Shown: positions 15,089 to 23,748, numbered from the stretch's first letter. The stretch is DNA of 64,000 nt from an uncultured Oscillospiraceae bacterium (GCA_947626345.1 CANQSF010000010.1:1-64000), one strand, 5' to 3'. Notes: generated by a model from the letters alone, not told the origin. A program made the numbers and translations.

Positions 15089-16728
15089 CTCACTGCCTCT
15101 CCCTTGAAAAAGTCTTTCTGCTCCTGGGTCTGCAGGATGTGGATGGGTTTATTCTGTTCCATGCGATATCCCTTCCCCGCCAGGAATTCACGGTACGCCG
15201 CGAAAGCGCCTTTTTGCAGGGGCAGCACCCGCACATCGCCGATGTGCCCCATCTCCCGGGCGCCCTTATATCCGAAGCAGCTCTCCCGAAGGCAATCGTC
15301 CAGCAGCGTTTCCGCTCCCGCCGGCAGCGCTCCCGTCCTCGGCTCCAGATACACCGAATAGTACGGCGTGGAGCCACGAAAGCCCGTGTCCGCGCAGTAC
15401 CCCTCCAGGGAACAGCCCGAGAGCCGCTCAAATCGCTGCATCGCCTTTTCCATCTGCCGCATATCCATTTTCTCGTCCGCCACGTTGAGCACCTGGCTCT
15501 TCCGGCGGCTCATGCGGATGATCGGCGCCTCGCCGTAGAAGCCCGTCACCTCCACGATATCCCCCATCATATACCGGTAAAGGCCGGACAGGGTGGTGAC
15601 CACCAGCTCGTAGCTCTTCCCGGCCTCCACCTCCCGGAACGTCAGCGTCTGCTCCCCTGTCCCTCCCTCCGGAAGGAACTCAAAGAAGCAGGACTCCGGG
15701 ATCAGCACATAGCGGGCGTCCTCCTCCTTCAGCGTGTAGACCGCGCCCAGGATGCTCTCCGAGGAGGCATAGGCGTAAAAATGGATGGGCAGGTCACCGA
15801 TGAATATGCGTAGCTCATCCATGTACCCCTGGAAGATGCTGCCCCCCGCCATGCGGATGTACCGCAGCTTAGGCCAGATGCGGCGCACGAGCCCGTCGGC
15901 CGCGCCGTTCCCCGCCGCGGCCCGCAGCTCCTCCGCCCGTGCGGGATCGGGGGCGATGCGCTCTTTTATGTAGCGCTTCCACGGATCGCTGATCGCAAAG
16001 CAGCTGCTGACCTCTCCGCTGCCCACATCCTCCACGAAAGCGTCCCAGTGCTCCAGGAGATACTGGAACATCTGCACCACCCCATGCACGAAAACGCCGT
16101 GGATCGCGGTGATATCCCGGCAGGCCAGAGCGAAGCGCAGCCTCACATAGAGCAAGTTCTCCATTTTCTCCGGGAACATCACCTCCCGGGGAGAGGTATA
16201 GGCGGAGAAGTCGATCTCGTCTCTCGATTCCAGCCACCGCATCAGCACGCCGGAGCGCACGCCGTTCATGGTGCCGTCCGGCATGGCGGTGCGGTAAAAC
16301 TCGCCGGTCTCAAAGATCCTGCCAAACAGCTTCTCGTCCGGGAGGCCCGCCAGCTCTTTCCAGATGACGTCCTGCACTGCATCCAACAGGTATATCCGGT
16401 GGACCGTCACATCCCGCTGGGTGATGGGCACATACTTCGGCTGGGAGGTGCTGCCCGCGCTGATGCAGTAGAACACCGGCTCATCGGCTGTCAGAAGCCC
16501 TTTTTCTCCCCCGATCTGGCGCTCTATAAGCGGTTCATAGTCGTCATACCGGGACAGGGGCACCTGCTTTCGGTAGTCCTCTACGGTGCGAAGGCCGGAA
16601 AAGCCCCACTTCTTTCCGTATTCTGTCTGCGCGTTGCGCTCCAGCAGCTCCATCAGGAACCGCTCCTGCACACGGACGGCGTCGCCGCACACGGCCTCCA
16701 TGCGCCGGAGCCCTGTTTCTTCTGTCAT
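15085..16728 (-). CDS. GH3-family acyl-adenylating enzyme
   Basis: The 547-residue protein resembles the GH3 (auxin-responsive promoter) family of the adenylate-forming superfamily: an ATP-loop ISAGSTSQPKYVPIT near residue 90, and later YRYMMGDIVEVTGF and RMSRRKSQVLNVADEKM, where the C-terminal domain begins. Known plant members join amino acids to acyl acids through an acyl-AMP; bacterial ones are mostly uncharacterised. GGAAAGGAAAGT sets the start at 16728; a start six codons earlier is possible. Lying in the exporter operon, it may make or attach a small acid or amino acid, but no substrate can be read from the sequence. Confidence 0.8.
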   Translation of the reverse strand: MTEETGLRRMEAVCGDAVRVQERFLMELLERNAQTEYGKKWGFSGLRTVEDYRKQVPLSRYDDYEPLIERQIGGEKGLLTADEPVFYCISAGSTSQPKYVPITQRDVTVHRIYLLDAVQDVIWKELAGLPDEKLFGRIFETGEFYRTAMPDGTMNGVRSGVLMRWLESRDEIDFSAYTSPREVMFPEKMENLLYVRLRFALACRDITAIHGVFVHGVVQMFQYLLEHWDAFVEDVGSGEVSSCFAISDPWKRYIKERIAPDPARAEELRAAAGNGAADGLVRRIWPKLRYIRMAGGSIFQGYMDELRIFIGDLPIHFYAYASSESILGAVYTLKEEDARYVLIPESCFFEFLPEGGTGEQTLTFREVEAGKSYELVVTTLSGLYRYMMGDIVEVTGFYGEAPIIRMSRRKSQVLNVADEKMDMRQMEKAMQRFERLSGCSLEGYCADTGFRGSTPYYSVYLEPRTGALPAGAETLLDDCLRESCFGYKGAREMGHIGDVRVLPLQKGAFAAYREFLAGKGYRMEQNKPIHILQTQEQKDFFKGEAVR

Positions 16729-16756
16729 ACTTTCCTTTCCCACCATATCGCGTCTG

Positions 16757-18493
16757 TCACAGCACGATCAGAAGCGTGTTCATCCCAAACGTGTCCTGGT
16801 AATCCACCTTCTTCACCAGCTTTTGCAGCATCCGCATGCCCATATAGAGCATGTCGTCGTCCCCGCCATCCCCGGACAGGAGCGGGTCAAACTTTTTCCC
16901 GTTATAGCGGATGCGGATGCCGGTCTCGCTGGGCACGGCGTACACCCGGATGTCAAACAGGATCCGCTGGGGGTCGTTGATGCTCGTGATGAGCGTCATC
17001 ATCTCCTCCAGCGCCAGACTCACCCGCATCACCTGCTTGGCCTGCATCCCGTTTTCCTGGCAGAAATCCGTGATCCTCTCACTGGCCTCGCAGATCTTCT
17101 CGTTATCGCTGATCATGGAGAAGTTGATGACCTGGCCCGCCTTTTCCAGCGTCTGATCCATGAGAAAATACCGGCTGGTCATCTCGCTCCGGCGGTGCAG
17201 GATCCCGGTGATGAGATACCACACACACACCGTGAGCAGTTCGCCCGCCGTGAGGAACAGCCACGGCGTTATCCCGGACGCCAGCAGAGCCAGCAGGCTC
17301 AGCGCCGCGAACACATAGGACTTGAGGATGATGATCAGGTTGGACAGCCCCGCGCGGCCCGAAACGCTGTAATAGGAGGACAGCACGTTGTTCCAAAGGG
17401 AGGGGATCAGGCTGACGGCAAGGCACAGCATAGGCAGCCGCATGGGCTGCGCCAGGCCGTAGGCCGCCGCGATGAGATCCGCGCCCAGCACGATGACCGC
17501 GCCGAAGACAAGGCTGTACAGAACGCCCTTTTTCAGCTCCAGCCGCAGCAGGATGCAGATGCTCTCGTTGTCTTTCTCGCCCCGGTACACGCCCATCATC
17601 GCCGTGCCCGCCTGGGGAACGCCCACCGTCACGGCCTCGGCAAAGGCGCTGATCCCGTTCAGCACGGAAAACTCCGCCAGCATCATGCTGCCGCCGTATC
17701 TCTGCAGCAAGCCATTCACGCACAGAATGCGCAGCGTCTGCACCAGGTTGTTCATCGCGGCCGGACTGCCTGCCGCGGCCAGCTCCCGAAATTCTTCTCT
17801 CCCCGGGATCGCCGGCCCCGGTCTGAAATGGAAAGTGCCGCGGTGAAGACTCATGAAGCCGACAAGGCACGCCGCCGCCGTCGCAATGACGCTGGCCAGC
17901 GCCGCGCCGAACACGCCCAGGTTCAGGCCGTACAGGAATGCGACGTCCAGCGCCACGTTCCCCGCGCCCATGATCGTCATCATCACGGTCACGGTCTTGT
18001 TCTTTCCGTCCAGGCGCAGGTACCAGAATGGGACATACAGAAAGATCTTCGGAAATGCGCCCGCCAGCGTGACAAGCGCATAGTCCTTCACCATGGAAAG
18101 GATCTTTTCATCGCTGCACAGAAAAGCCGCGATCTTATCGATCAGAAGGAGCCCGGCGGCTGTCATGACAACAGAGGAGAGCAGGCAGAGCGTGATCGCA
18201 TAGCGGTAATACATCCCCGCCTTGTCCCTGTGGTTGGCGCCGATCTCCCTGGAACTGCAGATCGCCGCGCCAGACACGAAAAAGGAGCCGGCGATGCAGA
18301 GGATCAGATAGACCGGCACGCAGAGATTGATGGCCGCAAGGCCCCCCGCTCCGATCTTCTGGCCTACCAGGACTCCGTCCGCGATGATATTGACGCAGCC
18401 GCTCAAAATCGACAACATCCCCGGCCAAAGCGCCGCGCGGTATGTCTTTCCCAGAAACTCCTCGCTCTGTACCAGGATGTTCTCCTCTTCCAT
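16757..18493 (-). CDS. MATE-type transporter fused to RsbW-like domain
   Basis: The 578-residue protein begins with twelve-helix MATE/polysaccharide-flippase-type membrane segments (about residues 15-430). A soluble C-terminal domain of about 130 residues follows, with the layout of an RsbW-like HATPase (LALEEMMTLITSI as N-box position, YNGKKFDPL as G1, LYMGMRMLQKLVKKV as G2). The N-box Asn is missing and the G1 Asp is replaced by Asn, so the domain may bind a STAS protein or nucleotide without kinase activity. The gene follows the STAS gene by 17 bases. A transporter gated by a partner switch is a reasonable inference. Confidence 0.8.
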   Translation of the reverse strand: MEEENILVQSEEFLGKTYRAALWPGMLSILSGCVNIIADGVLVGQKIGAGGLAAINLCVPVYLILCIAGSFFVSGAAICSSREIGANHRDKAGMYYRYAITLCLLSSVVMTAAGLLLIDKIAAFLCSDEKILSMVKDYALVTLAGAFPKIFLYVPFWYLRLDGKNKTVTVMMTIMGAGNVALDVAFLYGLNLGVFGAALASVIATAAACLVGFMSLHRGTFHFRPGPAIPGREEFRELAAAGSPAAMNNLVQTLRILCVNGLLQRYGGSMMLAEFSVLNGISAFAEAVTVGVPQAGTAMMGVYRGEKDNESICILLRLELKKGVLYSLVFGAVIVLGADLIAAAYGLAQPMRLPMLCLAVSLIPSLWNNVLSSYYSVSGRAGLSNLIIILKSYVFAALSLLALLASGITPWLFLTAGELLTVCVWYLITGILHRRSEMTSRYFLMDQTLEKAGQVINFSMISDNEKICEASERITDFCQENGMQAKQVMRVSLALEEMMTLITSINDPQRILFDIRVYAVPSETGIRIRYNGKKFDPLLSGDGGDDDMLYMGMRMLQKLVKKVDYQDTFGMNTLLIVL

Positions 18494-18510
18494 GCTCTTT
18501 GATCCTCTTA

Positions 18511-18807
18511 CTATTCGATGGTCAGGATATCCGCGAAGCCTGTGACCTCAAAGATCTCCATGATCGTCTCGTTCACGTTTTTGATCACCATGGAACCTTG
18601 CCGGTTCATGACCTTCTGGGCGCTGAGAAGCACGCGCAGTCCCGCGGAGGACAGGTACTCCAGCCCAGAGAAGTCCATCACCAGCTCCGTGACGCCATTC
18701 GCGCTCTGCTTCAGTTCCGCCTCCAGCTGCGGCGCAGTGGTGGTGTCCAGCCGGCCTTCCAGGGCCAGATCCAGATGGGAACCATTCTGGTTTTTCGTGA
18801 TAGTCAT
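18511..18807 (-). CDS. STAS-domain anti-sigma factor antagonist
   Basis: The 98-residue protein is a single STAS domain of the SpoIIAA/RsbV type, with the Ser pair at 53-54 (LEYLSSAGLRVLL) that RsbW-like kinases phosphorylate. The start at 18807 is preferred because GGGAG lies eight bases upstream; an ATG two codons earlier is too close to it. It is the first gene of the long minus-strand operon ending with the exporters. A leader of about 200 bases separates it from its promoter-like element and contains a 17-base inverted repeat. Confidence 0.9.
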   Translation of the reverse strand: MTITKNQNGSHLDLALEGRLDTTTAPQLEAELKQSANGVTELVMDFSGLEYLSSAGLRVLLSAQKVMNRQGSMVIKNVNETIMEIFEVTGFADILTIE

Positions 18808-18891
18808 GTTCATATCTCCCTTTGATATATATATTCTTGTTTCTGCCTGACGGCAGGGTTCAGACTGTGACCCCCTCCGGGGCAATCATTT

Positions 18892-18908
18892 GCTGGAGCC
18901 GCTCCAGC
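18892..18908. repeat. Inverted repeat in the STAS operon leader
   Basis: GCTGGAG and CTCCAGC form perfect 7-base arms around three bases, in the untranslated leader of the STAS operon. No T run follows, so it is not an obvious terminator. It could be an RNA hairpin or a protein site. Confidence 0.4.
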
Positions 18909-19016
18909 GTTCGAACGTGGCAGAGTTTCACCGTGCTGTATGCAAGGCGCATATGTACCGCGACTGTCTGTCACAGAATGGTGAAGTTGGTGTTTTTACG
19001 GCTCTTGACCGCCGTG

Positions 19017-19034
19017 CTGTCTCTTTATACGATC
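19017..19034 (-). promoter_or_regulatory. Promoter-like element before the STAS operon
   Basis: The minus-strand sequence GATCGTATAAAGAGACAG shares 15 identical bases (CGTATAAAGAGACAG) with the element before LP2, 18 kb away. This suggests that the signalling/export operon and the precursor genes are switched on together. No convincing -35 box was found. The rest of the 283-base gap shows no gene. Confidence 0.5.
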
Positions 19035-19090
19035 TAGTCAGGCGAAAGCGCTGGCGCTGAGCATGCGCAAAGCGCAAGGGATACACTGCG

Positions 19091-20479
19091 TCAAACGTTC
19101 TCCGGCATATTCAGCCGGATGCGGGAGGTAAACATATTATTCTCGGCATCATATCGAAACTTGGCGCTCCCACCATATTTCTGCGCGGCCTGGGCGATGC
19201 TCCGAAGCCCATATCCCCCCGTCTTTCTGCTTAGAAACGACTCTGCGGGCAGGAAACCGTCCTCAGTCTGCATCCGGCGGCCCAGGCGCACGCCATCGCA
19301 GGCATTGGATATCTCGATGGCGAGGGACCTGTTCACTGTGCCGACACTCACGTTGATCCATCGGTTCTGGCCGCACCTCCTGCAGGCGTTGACTGCGTTT
19401 TCCAGAGCGTTGCCAAACACCACCGTCAGGTCCGTGGGGTCGATGGTCACCTTGTCGCACTGGGCGTGGATGTCGCACCGAATACCCTCGTCCCGAGCCA
19501 CGCCCGCATAGTATTGCAGCAGCCCGTTGATCACCATGTCCTTACAGTAGACCTCATTTATACGCTTGGTTGCAGCTTCCAGCACCTGGGACAGATAGCC
19601 CCTCATCTCCTCCAGCCGGCCTTCCCGAAGCATCTCGTTCAAGGCGCTATAGTGATGGCGCAGGTCATGGCTCATCCGCCGGGTGTTCTCCATTTCGCTG
19701 GCAATTTTTTCATACTGCAGCTTCTGGATCTCCAGGGCACGCTGGTGGTCATTGTCACGTTTACGCCACACGGACTCCCGAAAGATCAGCCAGTAGATCA
19801 CCAGCTGGTACAGCAACGTCATCAGAAGCTGTGGCAGCTCACGCACATACTCCCGGTATCCCAAACGGTAGTAGCGGACGTCGGCCGCCATCATCATCAG
19901 CAGGAAAACCACCGTGGTCACCGCCAGTATAAAGAACTCCTGGCGCATCTTCTTCGTCTCTATCTCCTGGAGATACTCGCTCAGCGGCCGGATCACCAGA
20001 AGCAGCATCAACGGCAGCAATATCACCGTCGTGACTGCGTACACTGCCAGCCCGCGGAGGGAATATACAGACCAGTTCTCCAACTCCTGGGACAGCGGGA
20101 TCACTCTGGCTGCGGCACCGAGCAGCATATTCACCACCCAGTACTGGGTCACGCCGTAAAACACCACTGCAAACACGACCATGGTCTTTTTGATCGGGGC
20201 CTCCCGCACCAGCCAGCCCTGGGCGATGAGCGTGAGCAGTATGACGGCGGCCATGAAGATGTTAGCGGCCATCGCTATGGTTCCCTGCTGCGCCACTGCG
20301 TACATCGCGGCCGGGAACAAGGCCGACAGCCCTGTTCCCGCTGCCACCTCCCCGAAAAGGACCTGCTTTTTCTGGAAACGGTACGCTTCTTCGGGAAAGG
20401 GCAGAAAGACCATCATCACACAGGGGAATATCTCAAGAAAGAAGCCGGCGGCGTTGCGCAGATATACACCTATGCCCAT
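19091..20479 (-). CDS. AgrC-like membrane sensor histidine kinase
   Basis: The 462-residue protein has about six membrane helices in the first 220 residues. A cytoplasmic kinase follows, with the H box MSHDLRHHYS (His near residue 269) and a GHKL ATPase domain (N box NALENAVNAC, later GGYGLRSIAQ). This is the layout of peptide-sensing AgrC-type kinases. It overlaps the LytTR regulator gene by ten bases. The regulator and exporter neighbours suggest that it senses a peptide, possibly one exported by this cluster. No AgrB or AgrD gene was found nearby. Confidence 0.9.
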   Translation of the reverse strand: MGIGVYLRNAAGFFLEIFPCVMMVFLPFPEEAYRFQKKQVLFGEVAAGTGLSALFPAAMYAVAQQGTIAMAANIFMAAVILLTLIAQGWLVREAPIKKTMVVFAVVFYGVTQYWVVNMLLGAAARVIPLSQELENWSVYSLRGLAVYAVTTVILLPLMLLLVIRPLSEYLQEIETKKMRQEFFILAVTTVVFLLMMMAADVRYYRLGYREYVRELPQLLMTLLYQLVIYWLIFRESVWRKRDNDHQRALEIQKLQYEKIASEMENTRRMSHDLRHHYSALNEMLREGRLEEMRGYLSQVLEAATKRINEVYCKDMVINGLLQYYAGVARDEGIRCDIHAQCDKVTIDPTDLTVVFGNALENAVNACRRCGQNRWINVSVGTVNRSLAIEISNACDGVRLGRRMQTEDGFLPAESFLSRKTGGYGLRSIAQAAQKYGGSAKFRYDAENNMFTSRIRLNMPENV

Positions 20480-21207
20480 GGCCGATCCTCCGAAAAACTC
20501 TTTCGCCGGGAAAGCTGCTCGAACACATAATCGTCATAAGCCGCACGGATGGCGGCGCTCTGCCGCACCGCGATGGGCAGCTGGGCACCGTCCTGCAAAG
20601 CGCAGGTGTTCGCTCCCATCTGCGCGATGTAGTCCATGTTGACGATGATCCCTCTGTTGATCCGTAAAAAGCTCCCGCCCAGCTTTTGTTCCAGTTCACT
20701 AAAAGGTTTCCAGACCTTCAGCCGCCGCCCATCGGACAGGGAGATGGTCACGACATGATTATCACCTTCAAGTAAGTAGATCTGATCCAAAAACACCGTG
20801 ATACGGTTTGTTCCCACGGCGAAGGAGATCGTCTCCCTCTGTTTTCTACGGAGCTCCGTCAGCCGGCGGAAGGCTTCCACCACACCCTGGGTGGTCACCG
20901 GCTTGACCAGATAATGCAGTGCGTTCAGGGAAAACGCATCCACCGCGTGCTCCGTGCTGGTGGTGACGAAGGCGATCCCCGTCTCAGGGGATATCTCCCG
21001 CAGCGCCTTGGCGATGTCCACGCCGTTTTCCCCAGGCATATAGATGTCCAAAAATGCGATATCGAAATCGGGCACGCCCTTCGCTGCCTCCAACAGCGAG
21101 GCGCCGTCCAGAAATTTCTCCGCTTTCCTCGTCGGGTCCCATCCCTGTAAGGCTTTCTCGAAATGCTCCAACTCCAGCGGGTCATCATCACAGACTGCGA
21201 TCCGCAT
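20470..21207 (-). CDS. LytTR-family response regulator
   Basis: The 245-residue protein has a receiver domain (acidic cluster CDDD, phospho-Asp D54 in AFLDIYMP, Lys in LVKPV) and a C-terminal LytTR DNA-binding domain from about residue 130 (LLEGDNHVVTISLSDGR, LRINRGIIVNMDYI). LytTR regulators bind pairs of 9-base direct repeats about 21 bases apart, upstream of the -35 box. Just such a pair lies before this gene's promoter (21495-21532) and before the M13 peptidase promoter. GAGGAGG seven bases upstream sets the ATG at 21207. The untranslated leader of about 240 bases holds repeated hairpins. Confidence 0.92.
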   Translation of the reverse strand: MRIAVCDDDPLELEHFEKALQGWDPTRKAEKFLDGASLLEAAKGVPDFDIAFLDIYMPGENGVDIAKALREISPETGIAFVTTSTEHAVDAFSLNALHYLVKPVTTQGVVEAFRRLTELRRKQRETISFAVGTNRITVFLDQIYLLEGDNHVVTISLSDGRRLKVWKPFSELEQKLGGSFLRINRGIIVNMDYIAQMGANTCALQDGAQLPIAVRQSAAIRAAYDDYVFEQLSRRKSFSEDRPWA

Positions 21208-21299
21208 AGACACACCTCCTCACAGCGGGTCCCAGACAATAACGCCTGCGATCATTTCCATTCGCTCGTCAATATAGTGGTGAACACACATATTTTTGA

Positions 21300-21461
21300 T
21301 TATACTATGTCGCGCGGTTCCGATGTCAGTCGGGAGCGCGACCGGTATTCTGGGATATAATAGCGGTTTCGACGCTATTATACCATGTCGCGCGGTTCCG
21401 ATGTCAGTCGGGAGCACGACCGGTATCTTTTCGGTATAATGCCGTTACAACGTCATTATAA
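21300..21461. repeat. Composite hairpin repeat element (two GGTTCCG units)
   Basis: Two hairpins at 21309-21342 and 21387-21420 share the pattern stem-GGTTCCGA-loop-TCGGGAG-stem. The outer stem of the first (GTCGCGC/GCGCGAC) pairs perfectly; the second has one mismatch. Between and after them lie AT-rich hairpins: TATAATAGCG/CGCTATTATA at 21356-21382 and a TATAATG/CATTATA pair at 21435-21460. A related element occurs at 40167-40282 with a different but still pairing outer stem. Here the element lies in the untranslated leader of the LytTR regulator gene. The whole gap 21208-21639 holds no gene. Confidence 0.7.
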
Positions 21462-21484
21462 CATACCGACCGGGATTGCCTCAA
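21455..21484 (-). promoter_or_regulatory. Candidate promoter of the regulator-kinase operon
   Basis: On the minus strand, TTGAGG at 21479-21484 and TATAAT at 21455-21460 are separated by 18 bases. The transcript would have a leader of about 240 bases before the LytTR gene. The tandem repeat at 21495-21532 lies ten bases upstream of the -35 box. Confidence 0.55.
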
Positions 21485-21494
21485 TGCGACAGGC

Positions 21495-21532
21495 TTGACG
21501 TTTTCGAAGTCAAACCTGACTTTTTCGAAATC
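21495..21532 (-). promoter_or_regulatory. Tandem 21-bp repeat, candidate LytTR operator (regulator gene)
   Basis: Read on the minus strand, two copies of the unit GATTTCGAAAACGTCAGGTTT (with small changes: AAAAAGTCA and GACTTCG) follow each other with a 21-base period. This is the spacing of LytTR-family direct repeats. The pair stands just upstream of the candidate promoter of the LytTR gene itself, so autoregulation is likely. The same pair, better conserved, is at 23749-23785. Confidence 0.6.
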
Positions 21533-21639
21533 CTGCCCTTGATATAGCAAAAACAGAGGCCATCCTATGCCAGGATGACCTCTGTACAATTGGTGGTTTG
21601 CGCCGTATCCTGAACCGGCTCAACAATACTTGGACACCG

Positions 21640-23658
21640 TCACCAGATGCCCACCCGGTCCTCAGGGGCCACGTACATGCCGTCGCCCTCCTGGACGTCA
21701 TAGGCCGTATAGAACGCGTCGGTGGCACTCACCACCGCGTTGACCCGGACGGAGTCGGGGGAGTGAGAGTCCAGACGGATCAGGTAATCGAAATACTCCT
21801 GGGATTCCTTCACGGCCCACACCTGCGCCCAGGCGGTGAACAGCTCCTGCAGAGCCTCAGGGTCGTCCCCGCACAGCTCCGTCACGCAGTGCATGGCGCC
21901 CAGGTCAGCGATGTTCTCGGTCAGGGTCAGGTTCCCGTTGACGGTGACGCCGTCCAGCACCTCGTAATTGTCATAGTAATCGACGATGTCCTGCTGCAGC
22001 GCCGTAAAGTTGGCGTAATCCTCCTCGGTCCACCACATGTTCAGGTTGCCGTTCTCGTCGAAGTTGGCGCCGGAGCTGTCGAAGGCGTGGGTCAGCTCAT
22101 GGCCGATGACCGCGCCGATGCCGCCCAGATGGGCCGCCCGGCTGGCCTCCGGATCGAAGAACGCGCCACGAATAATGCCGGCGGGGAACACGATCTCGTT
22201 GGCGGTGGGGCTATAGTAGGCGTTCACAGTCTGCGGCGTCATGCTCCAGGCGGCCTTGTCCACTTCCTCGCCCAGCTGGCTATAGTTGTAAGCGGTGATG
22301 GCCCGGAACAGATTCAGCTGGTTCTCGATAAGGCTCCCGCCGTCCGCCGGGGACACATACTCCACATCGTCCAGATAGGCCACGAAATCATAGCTGTCGG
22401 GATAGCCGATCTTCACGGTCATGGTGTCCAGCTTCTTCTTGGCGGCCGCCTTGGTCTCGTCGCCCATCCAGTCCAGCTCGTCGATGCGCCCGGCGAACCA
22501 GTCCAGGATCTCGTTGACGATGTCCAGTACTTCCTGCTTGCTGTCTTCGGAGAAATACTTCTCCACATAGATCTTGGCAAAATCCCACTCCAGATCCGAC
22601 TGGACCGCGCTCTTGGCTGCCTCAGGCAGTTCTTTGGGCGTGACGCCGTTCATGGCAGAGGAGTAGTCCAGCGCCGCTTGCCGGTAGTCCATGCTCACAT
22701 AAGAGGACATGTCCTTGAGCAGCGTGGCGACGGAGAAGTCCTTCAGCACCGGCAGATTCTCTTCGGTGAGCGCCTGGCCGATGGCCTCCAACTGGCCTCG
22801 ATCCACCACCAGGAACTGCTCCGCGCCGGACACCTGGTGCGCCTCCAGCACCGGCGCCAGATCAATGGTGGGCAGCAGCGCGGCCACCTCGTCCATGCTC
22901 ATGGGGAGGTACGCCTTGGAATAATCGTGCATATCCTCCTCGGACAGCGACGGGCCGGCCAGCTGGGTCTGCAGGGCAAAGATGGCCTCGGTCTTGTCGG
23001 CGGCCTCCTCCTCGCTCAAGCCGTACAGCACGAACAGCTCCGTGATGAACGTCTTATAGAGATCCCAATAGGGGGACATACTCTCGTCCTCCAGGTATTC
23101 CTTGCCCAGCCCCAGATCCGCCTGACCCACATAGGCGGTATAGTGGTTGGAATCATACAGATCTGTTCCCACGCCGAAGGACAGCAGGCTCGTATAGCCC
23201 AGCTCGCCGCCCAGGGAGGCGAGCGCCTCCACATATTCCTGAACGGTCCCGGCCTGCTCGATGGCGTCCAGATAGGGGCGCAGCGGCTCGATACCGGTGG
23301 CGTTGCGGCTGTCCTCGTCCACATAGGACAGGTACAGGTCCGCGATCTTCTGCTCCGGGGTCCCCTTTTCATAGGTCCCGGCGTTGGCCACGCACTCGTC
23401 CACGATCTCGTTCAGCTCGTCGGTAATCTCCAGATCGTTCTCGGTGAAGGCGTCCCAGGCCGCGTAGCCCACGGGGATCTCCACCTCGCCCAGCCGGTCA
23501 AAGTTCACATAGGCGTACAGGTCGTCCTCCGGCGAAGGCTTGGTCTCCGGCAGGAAATCCAGAATGCCGTCGTCCTCCTCCGAAGCGAAGGCCGTACCAC
23601 AGCACCCCAGCACCAACACCAGCGCCAGCACAAAGGCAAGTATGCGTTTTGCTCTCAT
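21640..23658 (-). CDS. Secreted M13-family metallopeptidase (neprilysin/PepO type)
   Basis: The 672-residue protein has a signal peptide (MRAKRILAFVLALVLVLGCCGTA) and the M13 zinc site: HELTH near residue 520, the downstream Glu in LTENIADLGA, and the substrate motif NAYYSPTANEIVFPAGI. The C-terminal DSHSP and the end of the family (VGIW) are complete. M13 enzymes cut oligopeptides of up to about 40 residues, outside the cell here. It carries the same operator repeat as the neighbouring LytTR regulator and is probably controlled by it. It may mature or degrade exported peptides. The cysteine in the signal region leaves a lipoprotein anchor possible. Confidence 0.92.
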   Translation of the reverse strand: MRAKRILAFVLALVLVLGCCGTAFASEEDDGILDFLPETKPSPEDDLYAYVNFDRLGEVEIPVGYAAWDAFTENDLEITDELNEIVDECVANAGTYEKGTPEQKIADLYLSYVDEDSRNATGIEPLRPYLDAIEQAGTVQEYVEALASLGGELGYTSLLSFGVGTDLYDSNHYTAYVGQADLGLGKEYLEDESMSPYWDLYKTFITELFVLYGLSEEEAADKTEAIFALQTQLAGPSLSEEDMHDYSKAYLPMSMDEVAALLPTIDLAPVLEAHQVSGAEQFLVVDRGQLEAIGQALTEENLPVLKDFSVATLLKDMSSYVSMDYRQAALDYSSAMNGVTPKELPEAAKSAVQSDLEWDFAKIYVEKYFSEDSKQEVLDIVNEILDWFAGRIDELDWMGDETKAAAKKKLDTMTVKIGYPDSYDFVAYLDDVEYVSPADGGSLIENQLNLFRAITAYNYSQLGEEVDKAAWSMTPQTVNAYYSPTANEIVFPAGIIRGAFFDPEASRAAHLGGIGAVIGHELTHAFDSSGANFDENGNLNMWWTEEDYANFTALQQDIVDYYDNYEVLDGVTVNGNLTLTENIADLGAMHCVTELCGDDPEALQELFTAWAQVWAVKESQEYFDYLIRLDSHSPDSVRVNAVVSATDAFYTAYDVQEGDGMYVAPEDRVGIW

Positions 23659-23708
23659 GGTCGATATGTCTCCCTTCTTCAGCAGCTATCCGCTGCCGTA
23701 TTGTAATG

Positions 23709-23737
23709 ATTTTACCATCTCATTTGGACTTCTGCAA
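23709..23737 (-). promoter_or_regulatory. Promoter of the M13 peptidase gene
   Basis: On the minus strand TTGCAG (23732-23737) and TAAAAT (23709-23714) are 17 bases apart, a good housekeeping promoter. It lies 50 bases upstream of the start codon and 11 bases downstream of the tandem repeat. Confidence 0.65.
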
Positions 23738-23748
23738 TGGGCGTATAC

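Noticed and set aside
19091-21207. A full agr-type quorum-sensing locus
   Set aside because: Only the AgrC-like kinase and LytTR regulator are present; no AgrB protease or AgrD peptide was seen on either strand nearby.
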